Assembly: GCA_008921705.1 (NCBI GenBank)
Contig: VFFE01006710.1
Location: 1,320,349-1,384,348, forward strand
DNA from: Burhinus oedicnemus
Taxonomy: Eukaryota > Chordata > Aves > Charadriiformes > Burhinidae
Length of the DNA: 64,000 nt
Direction of reading: 5' to 3'
Shown here: one piece after another, positions 26,127-38,995 of the stretch
Layout: the number at the start of each line of letters is the position of its first letter
How positions within the stretch are numbered: the stretch's first letter is position 1
Notes under the pieces: generated by a model
What the model saw: the letters and a program-made list of their open reading frames with translations, nothing else
Told to the model about the DNA's origin: nothing
Databases searched by the model: none
Translations under genes and position numbers: made by a program

Positions 26127-27127
26127 CCTTGTCTGTTATTGTTCTATTAAATTGTTGTTCTCAACCCATGAGGTTTTTTTCTTTTTCTCTTTCCCCTCCT
26201 TTTCTCCCTTTCTCCCTGCCCTTTTAGGGGGAAGGGGGAGAACTGCACAAGCAGCTGTGTAGTCCTAGCTGCCAGCTGGGGTTAAACCATGGCAAGATGT
26301 ATGTATGGAGGCCGCACCCTGTGTGAGGTGTCCCATCCAGGTGCCATGTGTACAGATCAACCAAAGCCTTGGGATCCTGTCTGTCCAAGTGGGCAGAAAG
26401 GTCGTGTACACTGCAGGGCATCAGAATCCCTCTGGTTATTTTACCTGGTAATCACTCTGTATTTAATCCTGTGTCCTGCCTCTTCGCTATCAGATAAAGA
26501 AGGGAATGAATTGAGCTTTACATATGACTGTAAATACCTGTGATCAAAAGGAATACCACTTTACTCTCTAAAGTAGTCTTATCATGTGTATATCTTGTCA
26601 GTCAGCATTATGGTACATCAAGGATAATGCTTGTGTTCTTACACTGACATCTTAAGAGAGCATATGTAAATCTTGTAGGGCTGGCCCAGAAAACTGTGGA
26701 AGGCAGCCATTAAATAATCTTTTCTTTCTATGTTATACAGTTGCCACTGCTGTTTCCAACACTCCATTTCTGTTTCACCGCTCGATGGTATTCTCATGAG
26801 TCTTTGGCTGACCAAAAAGGACAAGACAAGTAACTGGAAAATTAAAAACATATGCAGTCCTGCATCTTGGTATGTGGTCTGACACCATAATAACATCTTC
26901 AATCCTACACAGCTAATAAAGCCAACATTATTGTTGGCAAAACTTCAGGACAATAAAGGGACTCTCTTCTCATTTAACTCACAAATGTAAGAGAAAATTC
27001 ACCTTCTCTATCATCTTATCAATTAAAGGGGAGCATAGCCTGGTGTGCATGTGTGAGAAAGAATGAGAGAAGTTGTGAGACAGACAAAAAATGCAAAGGG
27101 CTGTTTTGGAAACTAAACTTTTTTAAT

Positions 27128-27153
27128 GGGGGGGAAAAAAAAAAAAAAAAAAA
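27128..27153. repeat. G7A19 homopolymer pair
   Basis: Seven G followed by nineteen A. Length variation is likely. No retroposed sequence was recognised upstream of the A run. Confidence 0.8.
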
Positions 27154-30100
27154 GAAGTCTGAAATCAAACTGTTTGAAGTTGGAAAAGGAGCTGCCAGGC
27201 CTCATGAAGGCTGTAGTCCAAGTGCCTGTGTGCCCATTTGCCTACAGAAAGCAGCTCATTTTTTCAGTGAGCTTCTGCCACTTGTGAGTAGTCACAGCCT
27301 CCAGTTTAATGACTGTGAGTTTAACTTGCATTTTTGGTCTTAGGCAACAAGTATGAGTTGGAATAATTCAGCTCTCACATGAAATTTCTCAGTTCATTCA
27401 CTGAGTTCCATGGGATGTTTTTTAATGTGTAAGTTTTACCCTCACAATTGTGTTCACTGTTAAGCATACAAAAGAGGAAAGGAGGCCCCTAGTTGCTTCT
27501 AATCTAAATATCCTAATTTCTCCTTTCCCATTGCTTCCCAAATGAGATATTATTAAGCAGTTTTGCTTCTCATGGTATTAAAACTAAAGAGAAAGCTATT
27601 TCAGCTAGTTCTAGGCATTTTTTAGAAGGGCTATCAAAAACAATCAGTGGTAGCAATTGAGAGACAGAGAACAGATGGTATATGATTCTAGATTCTGCCA
27701 CATTCCTGTAAATGTATTAATTGACTGTTGAAACAAAGTAGTTTTTTTATGTCATTCATGAAAGGAGAAGATGACATGAAAGATTTGATCAGTGATGATA
27801 ACGTGGTTTCTTTGGTAAATGCCACTTTCCACAAGTTTCACATTGTTACATTCACCAGATCTGCAATATAGTTAACTACAAATTCTTTTCTATGGTAATC
27901 AAGGTGCTACCTTAGTAACACTGTATATAAAGTCAAAATATTAATCAGTAAGCCTTTCTTTATTTCAATATGTTCTCCTTCAGAAGTAATCCAACTGGAG
28001 CCTTTTCAACCGCATTGTAATTTATGAGCCAGCTGGAGCACAATACATTTTTAATAAAAATTAGGTACAAGCAGATACAGCGGATTAATAGTTGTATTAT
28101 AATTTTATAGTTTTCAATATACACTGCCATAGAAAAGACAATCAAATATGGGGTCCATCTCAAGGATATAAAATGCAGTATTTATTTTTAATGGAAAGAG
28201 AATTTCATGAATTACTGAGCCATGAAGAGCTGATGAATGTACTCACTAGGCAAAACAAAGGACATCTAGAAAGAATAGGCATTCAAAACAACAGAGCACT
28301 GCTCTTTATTTGGGATGTGGACACCTCTGAGTATGCTTTGGAATCTCAGTTTGCAGAGATTTATGTACAGTTTCAGAAATAACCTCTTTTTCTCAGCAGA
28401 CTACACAGGCTGGGGTGTTTTTTTTCATGTGCTCCTGACGCACACTAATTAACAATTTATTACACAGGGGAAAATAGGAGTAAAAGCAGTGTTCGTAAAT
28501 TGATTAAACCATTAGAAGAATTATATCTTTCTCAGATCTACTTTAAACTATATTGATAGGACTGAGTAGTGGAAGTGAAGCAGCTATAAATTTCTGCAGT
28601 CCTTGCAAACTTTTAAAAAAGAATTCCAGGAGTTAATGTATTATTGTACATCTCTTTCCACAAACAGCTAGGAAACAACAAGTTAGTTACTGTTCCAACA
28701 GTCCTAGCAACTCCACGTGATAAGCACTTTCCTTTGCTTCTAAGAATCCTAGAAGGTTTTGCTCTGACATTCTTGCAAGCACCTTTAAATCCTTCTAGAC
28801 TTATGAGTGGGTGTCTTCTTGATCCAAAAACCTTCCAGTTGAATGATGAACTCACTGAAGAATTACTTATTGTTCAGCATTTAATCTGAAAAATGATCTG
28901 GCAATTGAATCAAAGCACATCAAAGACAGTTCCCAGTAAGAAAAAAAATCTTCTTGGAAAGGGCAGCTCTTTTCCTCAGAGATGCTAATTACACTATAGC
29001 AAACCCCTAAATTTGGTGTACGCTGTTCCTCTCCAGGGTTCAGGGGTGTGACATGAAATTTCTTTGAAGAGGACCCCAATGATATGATTTTCTTGTTCTT
29101 TTTCTTTTTCTTTTTTTTGAGAAATGAAATGAACGGGTAACAGAGGGCAGGAAATCTTCAAATACAGCATGCCAACAATGAAATCTTTGAAGGAGTACAT
29201 ACTGGCAGTGTAAAATCTCCACTGGGACCATGCCTTCATCAATTCGAAAGGGAGACTCTGTCTGAAAGCTTTGAAGAAACCCCCTCCTTCTGAAGAGATG
29301 GGAGATCTTTGAAGTTATTAAGCATGCATTAATCATTTTAGATAGGTAAACTCTGCAATAAAGCTCATCCCAACCTGTAGTATTCTTTCTCAGTGCTTTG
29401 CTAGCTAAATCATGCGCAACATTTCACTGTGGAGGAGATGGTAATAGCAGCCCAGAGCAAGACTTTTTGCAATCTGGGAGCTGAAGTTTAGTGCAACATG
29501 TTAAGTAGATTTTGGCAGCAGGCTAAAAGCACCACCTAGGTTAGAGAATGTATAGTATGTATGAAAATATTCCTCTCCTGGATGTTCTTTTATCCATCCT
29601 TTCTGCACACTTCTATCGGAGAGGCTGGCAATAAGGTATTGCCCCATGACAAAGCCTCTGCTTGGCCGGCTCAGCTTCGCAGGGTTAATGATGGGTAAAA
29701 CCCATGGACACCCGGGCACATCACCACAGGGAAGGGGAAGCATTCCTCAGGAGGACCAGTGGGCTGTCTGCACTGCCTCAGCCTGCCCTTTGGGTCACGG
29801 CTGGATGCAGGGACACATGCTCGAGCCATGCACAGTTTAGCTGGGTCAGCGCAGGGTTAACTGAGCAGAAAGGGATGGCCTGCAAAGCTCAGCAGGTCAC
29901 AGTGGGTGGTGAAACAGCTCCTTCTGGCCTCAGAGAGTGATTCAGTGAGTTTCTAAGGGAGGAGAGGCTGGCGAGAGGGGAAGTTTAATTATTAGTAACT
30001 TATTTCTAGCATTAGTTAGACTCTGATTTTTCACAGCTGGTATCAACTGCTGACTGTCTTCAGTGCCAAGGAAGTGTTTGGTTGCAGCCAAGACCCAGGT

Positions 30101-32692
30101 TAGAACAAGACCCTCAGTCCCATTGCCAAGGCAAACATGAAGGAGGGCAACCAGGAGGAAACACTGCCAGAATGGTTCAGCTGGTCCATGCTCACCCTTG
30201 GCTCCCACGAGATGGGTGGAGAAGAGGAACCAAGAGACAGCTGCAAACGCAGAAGAGAAAAAACATTGAACTCCACCGCTTAGTGATATGTTAAGACAAT
30301 CCCTTGCAAATTGGCATGTTTGAATCAATTATCCTCCTCTTACCGGAGATACTGTAATTCTGAGCATGAACTGCTAATCCCTTGAATGGTTTAAGGAAAC
30401 CTAGTGTGCTTTAGCACAGCAGTGGCCTCACAGTGCCCATATGCTCTCCTCCCACTGCCTCAGCCCTCCAGCCAGGGACAAGCAGCTGAAAAGCAGTGAA
30501 TCTGCATAAATGATCACCAGTCCATAACCTCAGTTTACTGCCTTGCCTTTCTACCCAGTGCAGGTCTGAGGAAACAGCTTTAGGGGAAGGCTGAGCAAGA
30601 GAGATCCTTCCATACCAGGGTGGGATGGAAGCAGGCAAAACCAAGGAACAAAGGTATATCTGAGATTCAATTTCTGATTAAGACATGTCTATTTGTATGC
30701 ATCTGAACATTCATTAGCAATATCTAGGTAGCAGGAGGAGACAGTTCTCTAAATATGAATGTCTAGCACCACTTCAGACATCCTAAGATACCCAAGACAT
30801 CTGCAGAGACAGATAAGAAAAAGGACCTACCTTTTTCTGTAGCAGCAACTGGAGGCCAAGCAGATATTTTAGGTCATCCCATAGGGTAACTAAAGTGAGC
30901 TTCTGCTGACTATAATGTTATAAACGGGCATCAACAAGGACATACCTACATTCAAGTGTCTTAATCTGAAGCTGTATACCACTCCCAGAGTCCAAAGAAG
31001 TAGCTGACTCATTAAAGCTTGATAGCTGTCCCACGGCCTCCCTGTATATTCCTGGTATTGTCTAAAGAATTCAGTTTAAAGTATTTTACTAGGAAAAAAA
31101 AAAAAAAAGAATGGGAGATACAAACAGAAATGAGAATATCCAGCTTGGAAACATACATCTGACATCTCCTGATGAGCCTATGGCCATACCTTAACATAAA
31201 ATGTAACATCATGGGGCTATGCTTTGTACCAATGTCCAGGGAGAATTTACAGGATAATAACGATGAATCTCATGAATACCTATGGAATGCAGGTCTGTGG
31301 TTTCTAGCAGGATATCCAGGGTTCCTTCAGTGTGACAGTAATACTGACTGTCACTTACTCCTAAGTTAAGAACAATGGAGAAAGAGTGGAACCAAAATCT
31401 CTTTTTCTTTGGGAAAACTAAATTGTAAGTCTAGATTCAAAGCTTATACCTGTGCCTCTTTCCCAATAATTAATAAGCCAAAGAACAAACTGAAATTGTG
31501 GGGCATTCTGAATTGCCCATGTCTTTGCTCAGTCTAAACTATTCAGTGGCAAGGGGACAAAGATGCTTTTATGTTTTCTCCCTCCTAGTCCCTTTTCCAC
31601 AGCTTTTGGCAGACATGGAGTAGGACCAGGAAGTATATCTTGTCCTATTCTTCCACACAGGCTAAGTATGTATGGAAGAGGTGTTGCTCCAAAACAGAAA
31701 TCTGATTGAGAAAGCTGCCTCTAGCCTTCCTCTAAGCAGTCCAAAAGGGTGAATTCCTAGTATTCACATTCAGTTTTCACAAAATAGCAGGAAGTTATCT
31801 CTCTCCGGCATTAGGTAGTCAGTGCAGGCCATTGCCCTCAAAAAAGCAGAAACAGATGTCAAAGAAACAACCTCTGTGGTCCCACTAATAACATCATCAT
31901 CATTCTGTGACTTGCTGCTGGAAGAATATCATCAGCTCTAAGAGAGAAGAAGTACATGCCACATTATGCAGCCTTTGATTATCCCCTTGTGGCCAGTCTG
32001 AAGAGCCTTATTAACGGTCAAAATAGTCATTGGCTTCCCAGAACATCCAACTTATAGAGACAAGAGACAGGGAATTAGAGGAGAAATAAATTGCAGTGGC
32101 TGGATGGGAAAGACTTGTCTCTTCCTCACAGCTAATGTATAAAATGCATGTTCTTCACAAGTTAAATTTTAGATAGTGTATATTTGGGACCAGTGCCTTT
32201 TTGTGGTAGAGCCAAAAGTCACAGATTCAGTCACACAGGTTTCCTCACCGTCTGTACACAAGTCCCTGTGCCCAGATGCTGAAGGTTGGGCACCAGGCTG
32301 TGTCTGCATCAGCGCGGGCTCTGGGCAATGCTACTCTGTTTTGAAGTGAATCCCCCGCTCGTCCCACTTACTACAGGCTGGTTCAGTTCACAGAGCAGTT
32401 TTGATTCATGCACATTAGATTCCTTCTGGAGAAAAGTTGCCTTCCGCGTATGCTACTGATGAACTCCGTAATGGGGAAACCTTGGCTTGCACCAGTATGT
32501 AGTCCTTTGGGTAGCCTTGAATCACAGGTCTGGTGAGGATGTTGAGTTGTTGGGACCAGACAAAATCTAGCACAAAGTAAAACCCCTGAACCAAGTATAG
32601 CACAGATACAGGGGCCTCAGCACCAGCTACTTTGATCTACTCAGCTACTCTTTTGGTGCTAAAGGAGCCAAGTCAGACATAGCCAAATTCCA

Positions 32693-32706
32693 TTTTTTTT
32701 TTTTTT
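32693..32706. repeat. Poly(T) run, T14
   Basis: Homopolymer T run that leads directly into AATTATGCATGCAAG. No associated element identified. Confidence 0.8.
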
Positions 32707-34582
32707 AATTATGCATGCAAGTACTAGTTATTTAACTAAATATATTTCATGAGCTGGCCTTAATGTCTCTCTGACTATATTCGGACAGATAACTGGGACT
32801 TTAAGTTCAAGAAAATGATGAGCTATTGGGAGTGCCTTTGTACTGAGGGCTCCCAATGCAGGCAGAGTCGAGTCAGGTGTAACCCCGGCCAGCCCTCACA
32901 GGCAGCTGCCATGTGACTGCTCATCTCTCTTCTGGCTACCTGCTAAATCTGGGTACAGCAGACCTGACAGATGCTCATTGGTGATCAACTGAATTTAGAG
33001 ACCTGCATCGATCATAAATCCACTTTGGATGCCACAATATCCAGGACACACCATCTGTGGGCTTCATTCTTCAGCTGTGAGAGCAAAGTCCTACTGTCTC
33101 CTTTCCCCCTTCCTCCACTACTAGTGTCGGCCACTTCGGAGCAGGACCCGGCACACACAGTTCAGACTTTAATTCGTACTCCTATTAACAGCGAAGTGCT
33201 GGGCTGCTACATAAAACACAGTACTAAGTAGGACATTAATATGTGACAGTTTCCAATGGAATCCCTGACCCCCTTCCAACCAGTCTGAATAGAAAATACA
33301 TCTGTGGTAGGGAGTTCAGCCAAAAGCTCCGGGTCCTGAGTTAATAACAGCCAATACAGCTTCACCGCAGCAGAGCTGTGCCTGCTGAGATTTGCTCTCC
33401 CAGTACTGTCACAGGTAAACAAGACCCTGACAACTTCAGTAACTTCTAGAAATACCTTCAGTGAGATCCGTAAAATAGGTTTTTTAGATTTGCCTTGTAA
33501 ATAGCTCTCCTGTGTGGTCAATGATCTGAGTGTGCCCCGAACATTTGCCATTTAATTTTTGATCTTATATTAAATTAAAGAATAGTTGTGGTCACACATC
33601 AATTTGTATTTTGGCACTTCTGAAAAGCATGATTTGCAATGGATCATAAGCACATTTTCTTTCCTCATAGATTTTTAGCATCCAGGCAGAAAATGTGCTC
33701 AGATAGCCTTTTGGATGTAATGAAAAGCTCACAGTATATTGTATCTTGTACCTGACACTATTAATTTGTTCATATTTGTCTTGTATGTCACTTGTTTTAC
33801 TAACTAATAGATCATTCTTATTACAGGCATACCTTCACTATTGAGTTATCTAGAGAAAAGCATGGTTAATATCAATGAGCTCCTCACAGAACGTGAAAAT
33901 ATCCTGGGAGAGAAAGCAATGCTACACTTGGCAGGAATATAGGTTTGCTTTTAAAAATGAGACACATAGAGAGACACAGAGCTTTGTGCAATGCTGAATC
34001 CACACCTATGTGCATTTTTAAAAACCATCCCCCATGCTATGTCTCTCTTCTCAGAGAGGATGGACACAGCCCAACATTTAAAATAATTCATTTTGTAATG
34101 CAAACATACTCCTGCTGCTAAGCTGCGGATTTCAAACCAGTTTAACAAATTACAAAAATCCCTTTTCAGAAGACAAATTATTTGGAATTATCAGCTCTGA
34201 TGCACTGTTTAATTATGCATGCTTTTGTGCTAAGCATCTTTAAATATTAACGAGATATGTTTTTGCACTTGTGACCTAAAGTAGATCTATAGTAAACTCA
34301 CATGGCTGTTGGCAATAAGTCATCACAGGACTGCCGTACAGCAACAGCTCTTTTTGGACTAGGAGCTTTTGTCTGTAGTTTGGGTTTTGGGGTTTTTTTG
34401 GGGTTTTTTTTTTTGCTTTGGTATTATTGCCTGCGCTATGGAGAAAGGAATCAGGAAAATCACAACCCTGGCAGAGAGCCTCTTCTCAGATGCATGGGGC
34501 TGAGATAATTCCTGCAATCACTTTCTGTCTCCCTCTCAACGTGAGAAAGGAGCGTCTGAAAGCTGCTAAGGGCTTAGCCCCA

Positions 34583-34673
34583 GCGATGGGCACGGCAGGC
34601 TGCACGGCGGAGGGGGGCAGCCGGCTGGCGATGGGGCAGTGCTGGGCTGCCCTTGGGTCTCCATCCCCGGCGT
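34583..34673. other. Small CpG cluster
   Basis: Eight CpG dinucleotides fall within about 90 bases of GC-rich sequence inside an otherwise CpG-poor region. It is far shorter than a normal CpG-island promoter and no exon is apparent next to it. It could be an isolated regulatory patch or an old insertion. Confidence 0.35.
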
Positions 34674-36149
34674 AGACATCAGGGCCTTGCCCTGGGATCT
34701 GAGTGGGTTCAGACAGACCTGACGCTCACGTGTAATGGAGAGAAGGGGAAATCCTGTAAAAGAGTTACAAATTAGAAGAGAGAAGACACTGAGACTGTCA
34801 CATTCCTCAAGATCAGCTTGAGTCCAGAGACTGGGACAACAGTAGGATCCTGGCCAGGATTAGCTGCATGTCGACTGCCTGATCCTCTCAAATCAAATGC
34901 AGATTTCCACTGCCTCAGTGAAATTCTGAGTAGATGCCTGACCCATCCAGACCAGATTCATTTTAACACAGTATCAGTATGTTATTGATCTCCTGACCAC
35001 TTTCAGTTTAGTCAGACCATCTTCTACCATCATCAGGCCCAAAGGTTTTGCCTGGTTCCCCATGCAACAGAGTAAGAGCCCTGGTATAGGTGGACTGATA
35101 CTGGCAAAAGCAAGAAGAGGAATAATTAATAGCCAAAATTCCAGTGGTAACATGAACGTTGATGGGCTTGAAAGTGCCTGTCTGAGCACAGAGCCCTGTC
35201 TGTATAACTCCTGACTGTGGGGCTGTGTTTCTGCTCTTGCTCTCATCAGACACAACAGAAACCTGAGCCATACCAGTGACTAGTGAGAGCTTTGCAGGGG
35301 CATGGACCTGCTGTCTGATCACCCTGGCCCTACATGTATGTTCAATGGCTGTGCACCAAAACCTGTGCATCCCCACAGAGCTGAAGAAGAAACAGCTTTA
35401 ACATATTTCTCAAGGCAGCTCCTCGCTGGAAAAAGAGGAGAGGGGAGAGGATCTGCTGGGCACGAAATCCTTACATCCACTCGACCTGTAAAGGTTTTCT
35501 GGAGCTCACCTCTCCCTGTCACCACACTGTGTCCATGGTTGTATTCAGAGCTGCCCGATCACAAGATAAGATAAGCCATCCTTTCTTTGACAAAACCTGA
35601 CAGCAACACATGCCTCACATATTAAAAACAGGCTCTTTTCCTGGCAGCAGATAGCATCTTTGCTGCTCACAAACCACTCACAGTAGTTAGAAGGTGCCTT
35701 GTACGTACAAATGTTGTTGCCTGATATATTAAGCCAATACACAAGCTCATTACCTCCGCTTCTTCCATGAAGCTTACCTATATCGAAAAGCTGTCAGACC
35801 GCAAAGCATTAAACAAATACAGGGGCTGCCTTGTTATTATTGTCTGTGGTACAGCAGCGCTTGCAGGCGCTGGATGCAGAAATGGGGTCGGAGGCAGTGT
35901 GGCAAGCAAGAGGTAGCACGGACGGATAGGTTTACCCTGTTGCAATGAAAAGATCACCCATTTCTCACTGCCCAGCCCAGCTGAGCAGGGAATTACCCCC
36001 TTTTTTACAAAGCAGTACAGCACTGGAAAATAGCCTTATCCCTAAAAAACTTCTCTTAAATGGGCAAATCACAGCAGAGGTAGGGCAGCAAGTACTCCAT
36101 CAGGGCATACAGGTCTCCAGCATGTCATAGGGGACTGGGGCAGGGACAG

Positions 36150-36222
36150 GAAATAAATGATTTACTTAAGATCCTGCAGGCAATCTGCAGCAAAACGAGG
36201 AGAAAACCTGGGTATCCCAAGC
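36150..36222 (-). mobile_element. Possible MIR-like SINE remnant
   Basis: The order of words (ATTTACTTAAGATCCTGCAGG, then an A/G-rich middle, then AAAACCTGGGTATCCCAAGCC) follows the reverse complement of the tRNA-related half of MIR elements, where a TTAAGTAACTTGCCCAAGGTC-like block is followed by an ATTCGAACCCAGG-like block. MIRs are ancient amniote SINEs that survive in birds only as worn fragments. The match is by eye and divergent. Confidence 0.4.
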
Positions 36223-38354
36223 CTTCAGGTGGATGATCTGTTCCCAAAACACAACTTCTTCCATGTTAGACTGACCCTTCACCTGCGTATGCTCTCTGAG
36301 GAAAGGGCTTCCAAACATGCCTTTCACCATCGAATGGATTCACTGGGAAATCAAAAATAATATGATGATCTGTTAGATGGGTGCCTGATGATGAATAGCT
36401 TCTGCTTATTCTCTACTGCAACCACCAACACAGTGAGGAGGGAGCTGACCAAATAATGCGGTCCATTCCCTGTCCATTCCCAAGGGAGGGAGGACAGGCA
36501 GAAATGGGTTTATGAACCGGTGTGGCAGCACCAGTTTTCCCCCAGCCATCACTTGCCAGAGGTTTGAATGTAGGCAGGGTTGTGTGGCATGTGACCAGTA
36601 TGCGGGGCACACGTGACACTCAGATGGACCTGGCTAGGTCAGAGAGGGACTTAGACCTCCTGGCTAAGAGGATGGAAAATGAACAGAAAAAACCACAGAG
36701 AGCCCCAGAGAAGGAAAACAAGAATCTGCAATTCAAATCCATTCATCCCTGAGGGACTGGTGAAACAACTGCTTACAATTGCATTAGTGCATTTTAATAT
36801 GTTAACGGACCCCCAGCTGCTGGTAACTGCCCTGTCAGCTGGAGTGTGGTCTACTGACCATTTTCTTCTGCTGCTCTGCAGCACAAAGTCAGACAGGTTT
36901 CCTCATGAGGGTTAAGTAAACAAAGTTTAAATCACACGGCAACAGACTAGGAGCATACTCAAGGCCAGTTATGATTATCTCAGCTCTAGGGTGATAACTG
37001 GCTTGATGTGTCGGCAGGGACTTTTCCTATACTTGCGATGAAATGCACAGCACTGCTGCCAACACCGCCTTCTCTTCAAAAATTTGCTTTCATAATTTAC
37101 ACCAGGTGTCATCGTAGGTAGAAAATATTGAGACGTTAAGGAAGTCATAACATTGGCAGATGATATTTTACGTAGTAATATGCATGCTGAAGACAATAGG
37201 AGTATCACCCATAAGTGAGTACCACTCAACATGAATAATGGCTGCAAGGTCAGGCCCCTAATGAACAGTTGTCTAGCTGTGAATACATACACTTTTTCAC
37301 ACTGTTGTAGGCAATGCTCTCTGCTACCTAGTTAGGGTGATCCGTGAATATGATTATTCATTACCTGAAGTCTGAGAGTACAGAATTATATGTCCGTGCA
37401 GTGTTCCTTAAAGAACAAGCATGAGAAATACTCATGTCAGATAAGGTGACTGCATGATGAATGAAAAAAATACAATACTGGTCTCAGAGCTTTCTATGGG
37501 ACTGTGTTGATTTCCAAAAAAATTCACTTGGAAAAAAACACAAACTAAAACTTTTTTGATAAGGTCAAAATCAAGGATTCAAATCCTCATTTTAGAAGGG
37601 ATGTCATATTACGAATTACAATGCAATATCTGATTTAAAGGAAATACAAAAGAGGAATAAAATATTTTTATTTTACAGAAATGCAACTTTTCAATTGAAT
37701 TCAAAAAAATTATCTGGAAATCCTGAAACACTGCAAGGTCTACTGGTATGGGGTCTCTAAAATTACACAAGATTAATTCCACCACACCAAGCTCCTGCAA
37801 AAGAAAGAGTAGTAGCCTGCTATCCAATCTCCTAGGGATTCCCAGTGTTGCTCTTCCTGCTCTGAAAGGTGATTGCCAGGACTCAGGAGACTCTTCTCCT
37901 AACGAATGGGAAATGGGAGCCCTGGGAGGAGTGACCTGGGTGCAAGGAGCCAAGGCTGCCAGGAAGAGCAGAGTGCTTCAAAAGCTTGAGAGCATCAGCC
38001 ATTTAGCACCAGAAGCACTAAGATAAAATTTAAAAAATGACATAAAGCAATGACACAGGCTAAAGGAAAAGAAAACCAAGCTATAGGCAGAGGGGGGATG
38101 CAGTCTTGATGTGAGCTGCACCCTTTGTACCACTTCAGCTTGATGAAGACGGACTTGTGAGAGAACCTTACCCAAAAGAAGATGTTAGTGTTCTAATATT
38201 CTTTCATTTCTGATTCCCTAGTACTGACATTGGCTCTATTCACACTCCCAGCCAGCACAGCTTCTCTCAGAGTCTGTCCTGGTGAAAGGAAAGAGAAAGG
38301 AGAGTTAACAGAATGGCTAAATATTTGAACTAGCTACTGGAACAAGAAAAGGAG

Positions 38355-38371
38355 AAAAAAAAAAAAAAAAA
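38355..38371. repeat. Poly(A) run, A17
   Basis: A-rich low-complexity stretch continuing as AGAAAAAGAAAAACCC. No retrocopy body identified. Confidence 0.75.
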
Positions 38372-38899
38372 GAAAAAGAAAAACCCAAGATCCCAAGATG
38401 AGAAAAAACAGGTGTCCCACCTTCAAAAGACACATTAGGAGGCAGGCAGGCAGGCAGCTCTGCACAAATAGAAACAGATTCTCATCTAGTGGAAGCAGCG
38501 TTTTTTTGTCTGAGTCTCTAATTCCCATCTAATGCTGGGATGTAGTTCCTGGAGACTGCATATGAATCTGAACTGAATCTCTAGATACCAATTTGGAAAG
38601 AAATCTCAGTATAAAATTGATTTGGCCTCATCCTGTTTGCTGCAGGTCAGCGTGCCTGTGAAAAGAAGCTCCCTGCAACTCCCTGGATATTTTTCTTGTA
38701 ACACCAATGCTCTGCTCCCCTCCAGCTCCTACACCACCGTTTTCCTTGCAGATGTCTGGCTGTGGACCTCTTGGCCTTCACCTGCACCTAATCCATCCAC
38801 CCTCAGGGAAGTCAATGAGCCAGGGCACGCACCACTGCGACAACCATGTGCGAGAATTGTTAATGATGAAATGCAAAAGGCGTTTCCCCATTATACCCT

Positions 38900-38995
38900 T
38901 TCTCCCGCGCCAAGTTTTTCCTTGTTAATTAGGAGGAAAATTTCACAACTTCGCCGCCGTATAATTAAATCTTGCAATTAACATGTGCACTTAAG
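38900..38995. other. Homeodomain-motif cluster, possible enhancer
   Basis: TTAATTA (38925-38931), TAATTAAA (about 38962) and CAATTAA (about 38976) lie within 60 bases, together with three CpGs (TTCGCCGCCGT). Retained CpGs in AT-rich DNA with repeated homeodomain cores are often seen in conserved enhancers. No direct evidence of function. Confidence 0.25.

Larger units (their letters stand above)
25786..26294 (+). mobile_element. Solo LTR of an endogenous retrovirus (ERVL/ERVK-like avian type)
   Basis: The element starts TGTCCTGGTTTCA at 25786 and ends GGGGTTAAACCATGGCA at 26294, so it has the TG...CA ends of retroviral LTRs. The known avian LTR landmarks are present in order: GAGTTAATTTTCTT, TTTTAGTTGTTGCTAAGTGATGTTTA, a TATA box (TATATAAA, 25995-26002), an ATT-trinucleotide run (about 26088-26126), a poly(A) signal ATTAAA (26146-26151), CTCAACCCATGAGG, and the purine-rich plus GCTGGGGTTAAACCA end. 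The length of 509 bases fits a complete LTR. No gag, pol or env sequence adjoins it on either side, so the internal region was lost by LTR-LTR recombination. The flanks AGGTG (25781-25785) and AGATG (26295-26299) may be a 5-bp target duplication with one change. Confidence 0.88.
26295..36149. other. Long non-coding stretch, no gene seen
   Basis: Nearly 10 kb without supportable genes. Visible are G7A19 at 27128-27153, A15 at 31094-31108, T14 at 32693-32706, a T/G-rich stretch at about 34380-34415 and a small CpG cluster at 34583-34673. The frames at 28092-28382 and 28644-28889 (plus) and 29942-30328 and 33207-33551 (minus) were read and match no family. Confidence 0.55.

Noticed and set aside
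26295..26545. Possible internal retroviral sequence after the solo LTR
   Set aside because: No primer-binding site directly follows the LTR and no gag-like frame is present.
28092..28889. Two protein-looking plus-strand frames (28092-28382 and 28644-28889)
   Set aside because: Composition is protein-like but no motif or family was recognised and the flanks lack convincing splice sites.
33267..33285. CCCCCTTCCAACC word like the CR1 tail
   Set aside because: The rest of the CR1 3' end and the octamer repeat are missing. The similarity is too short.
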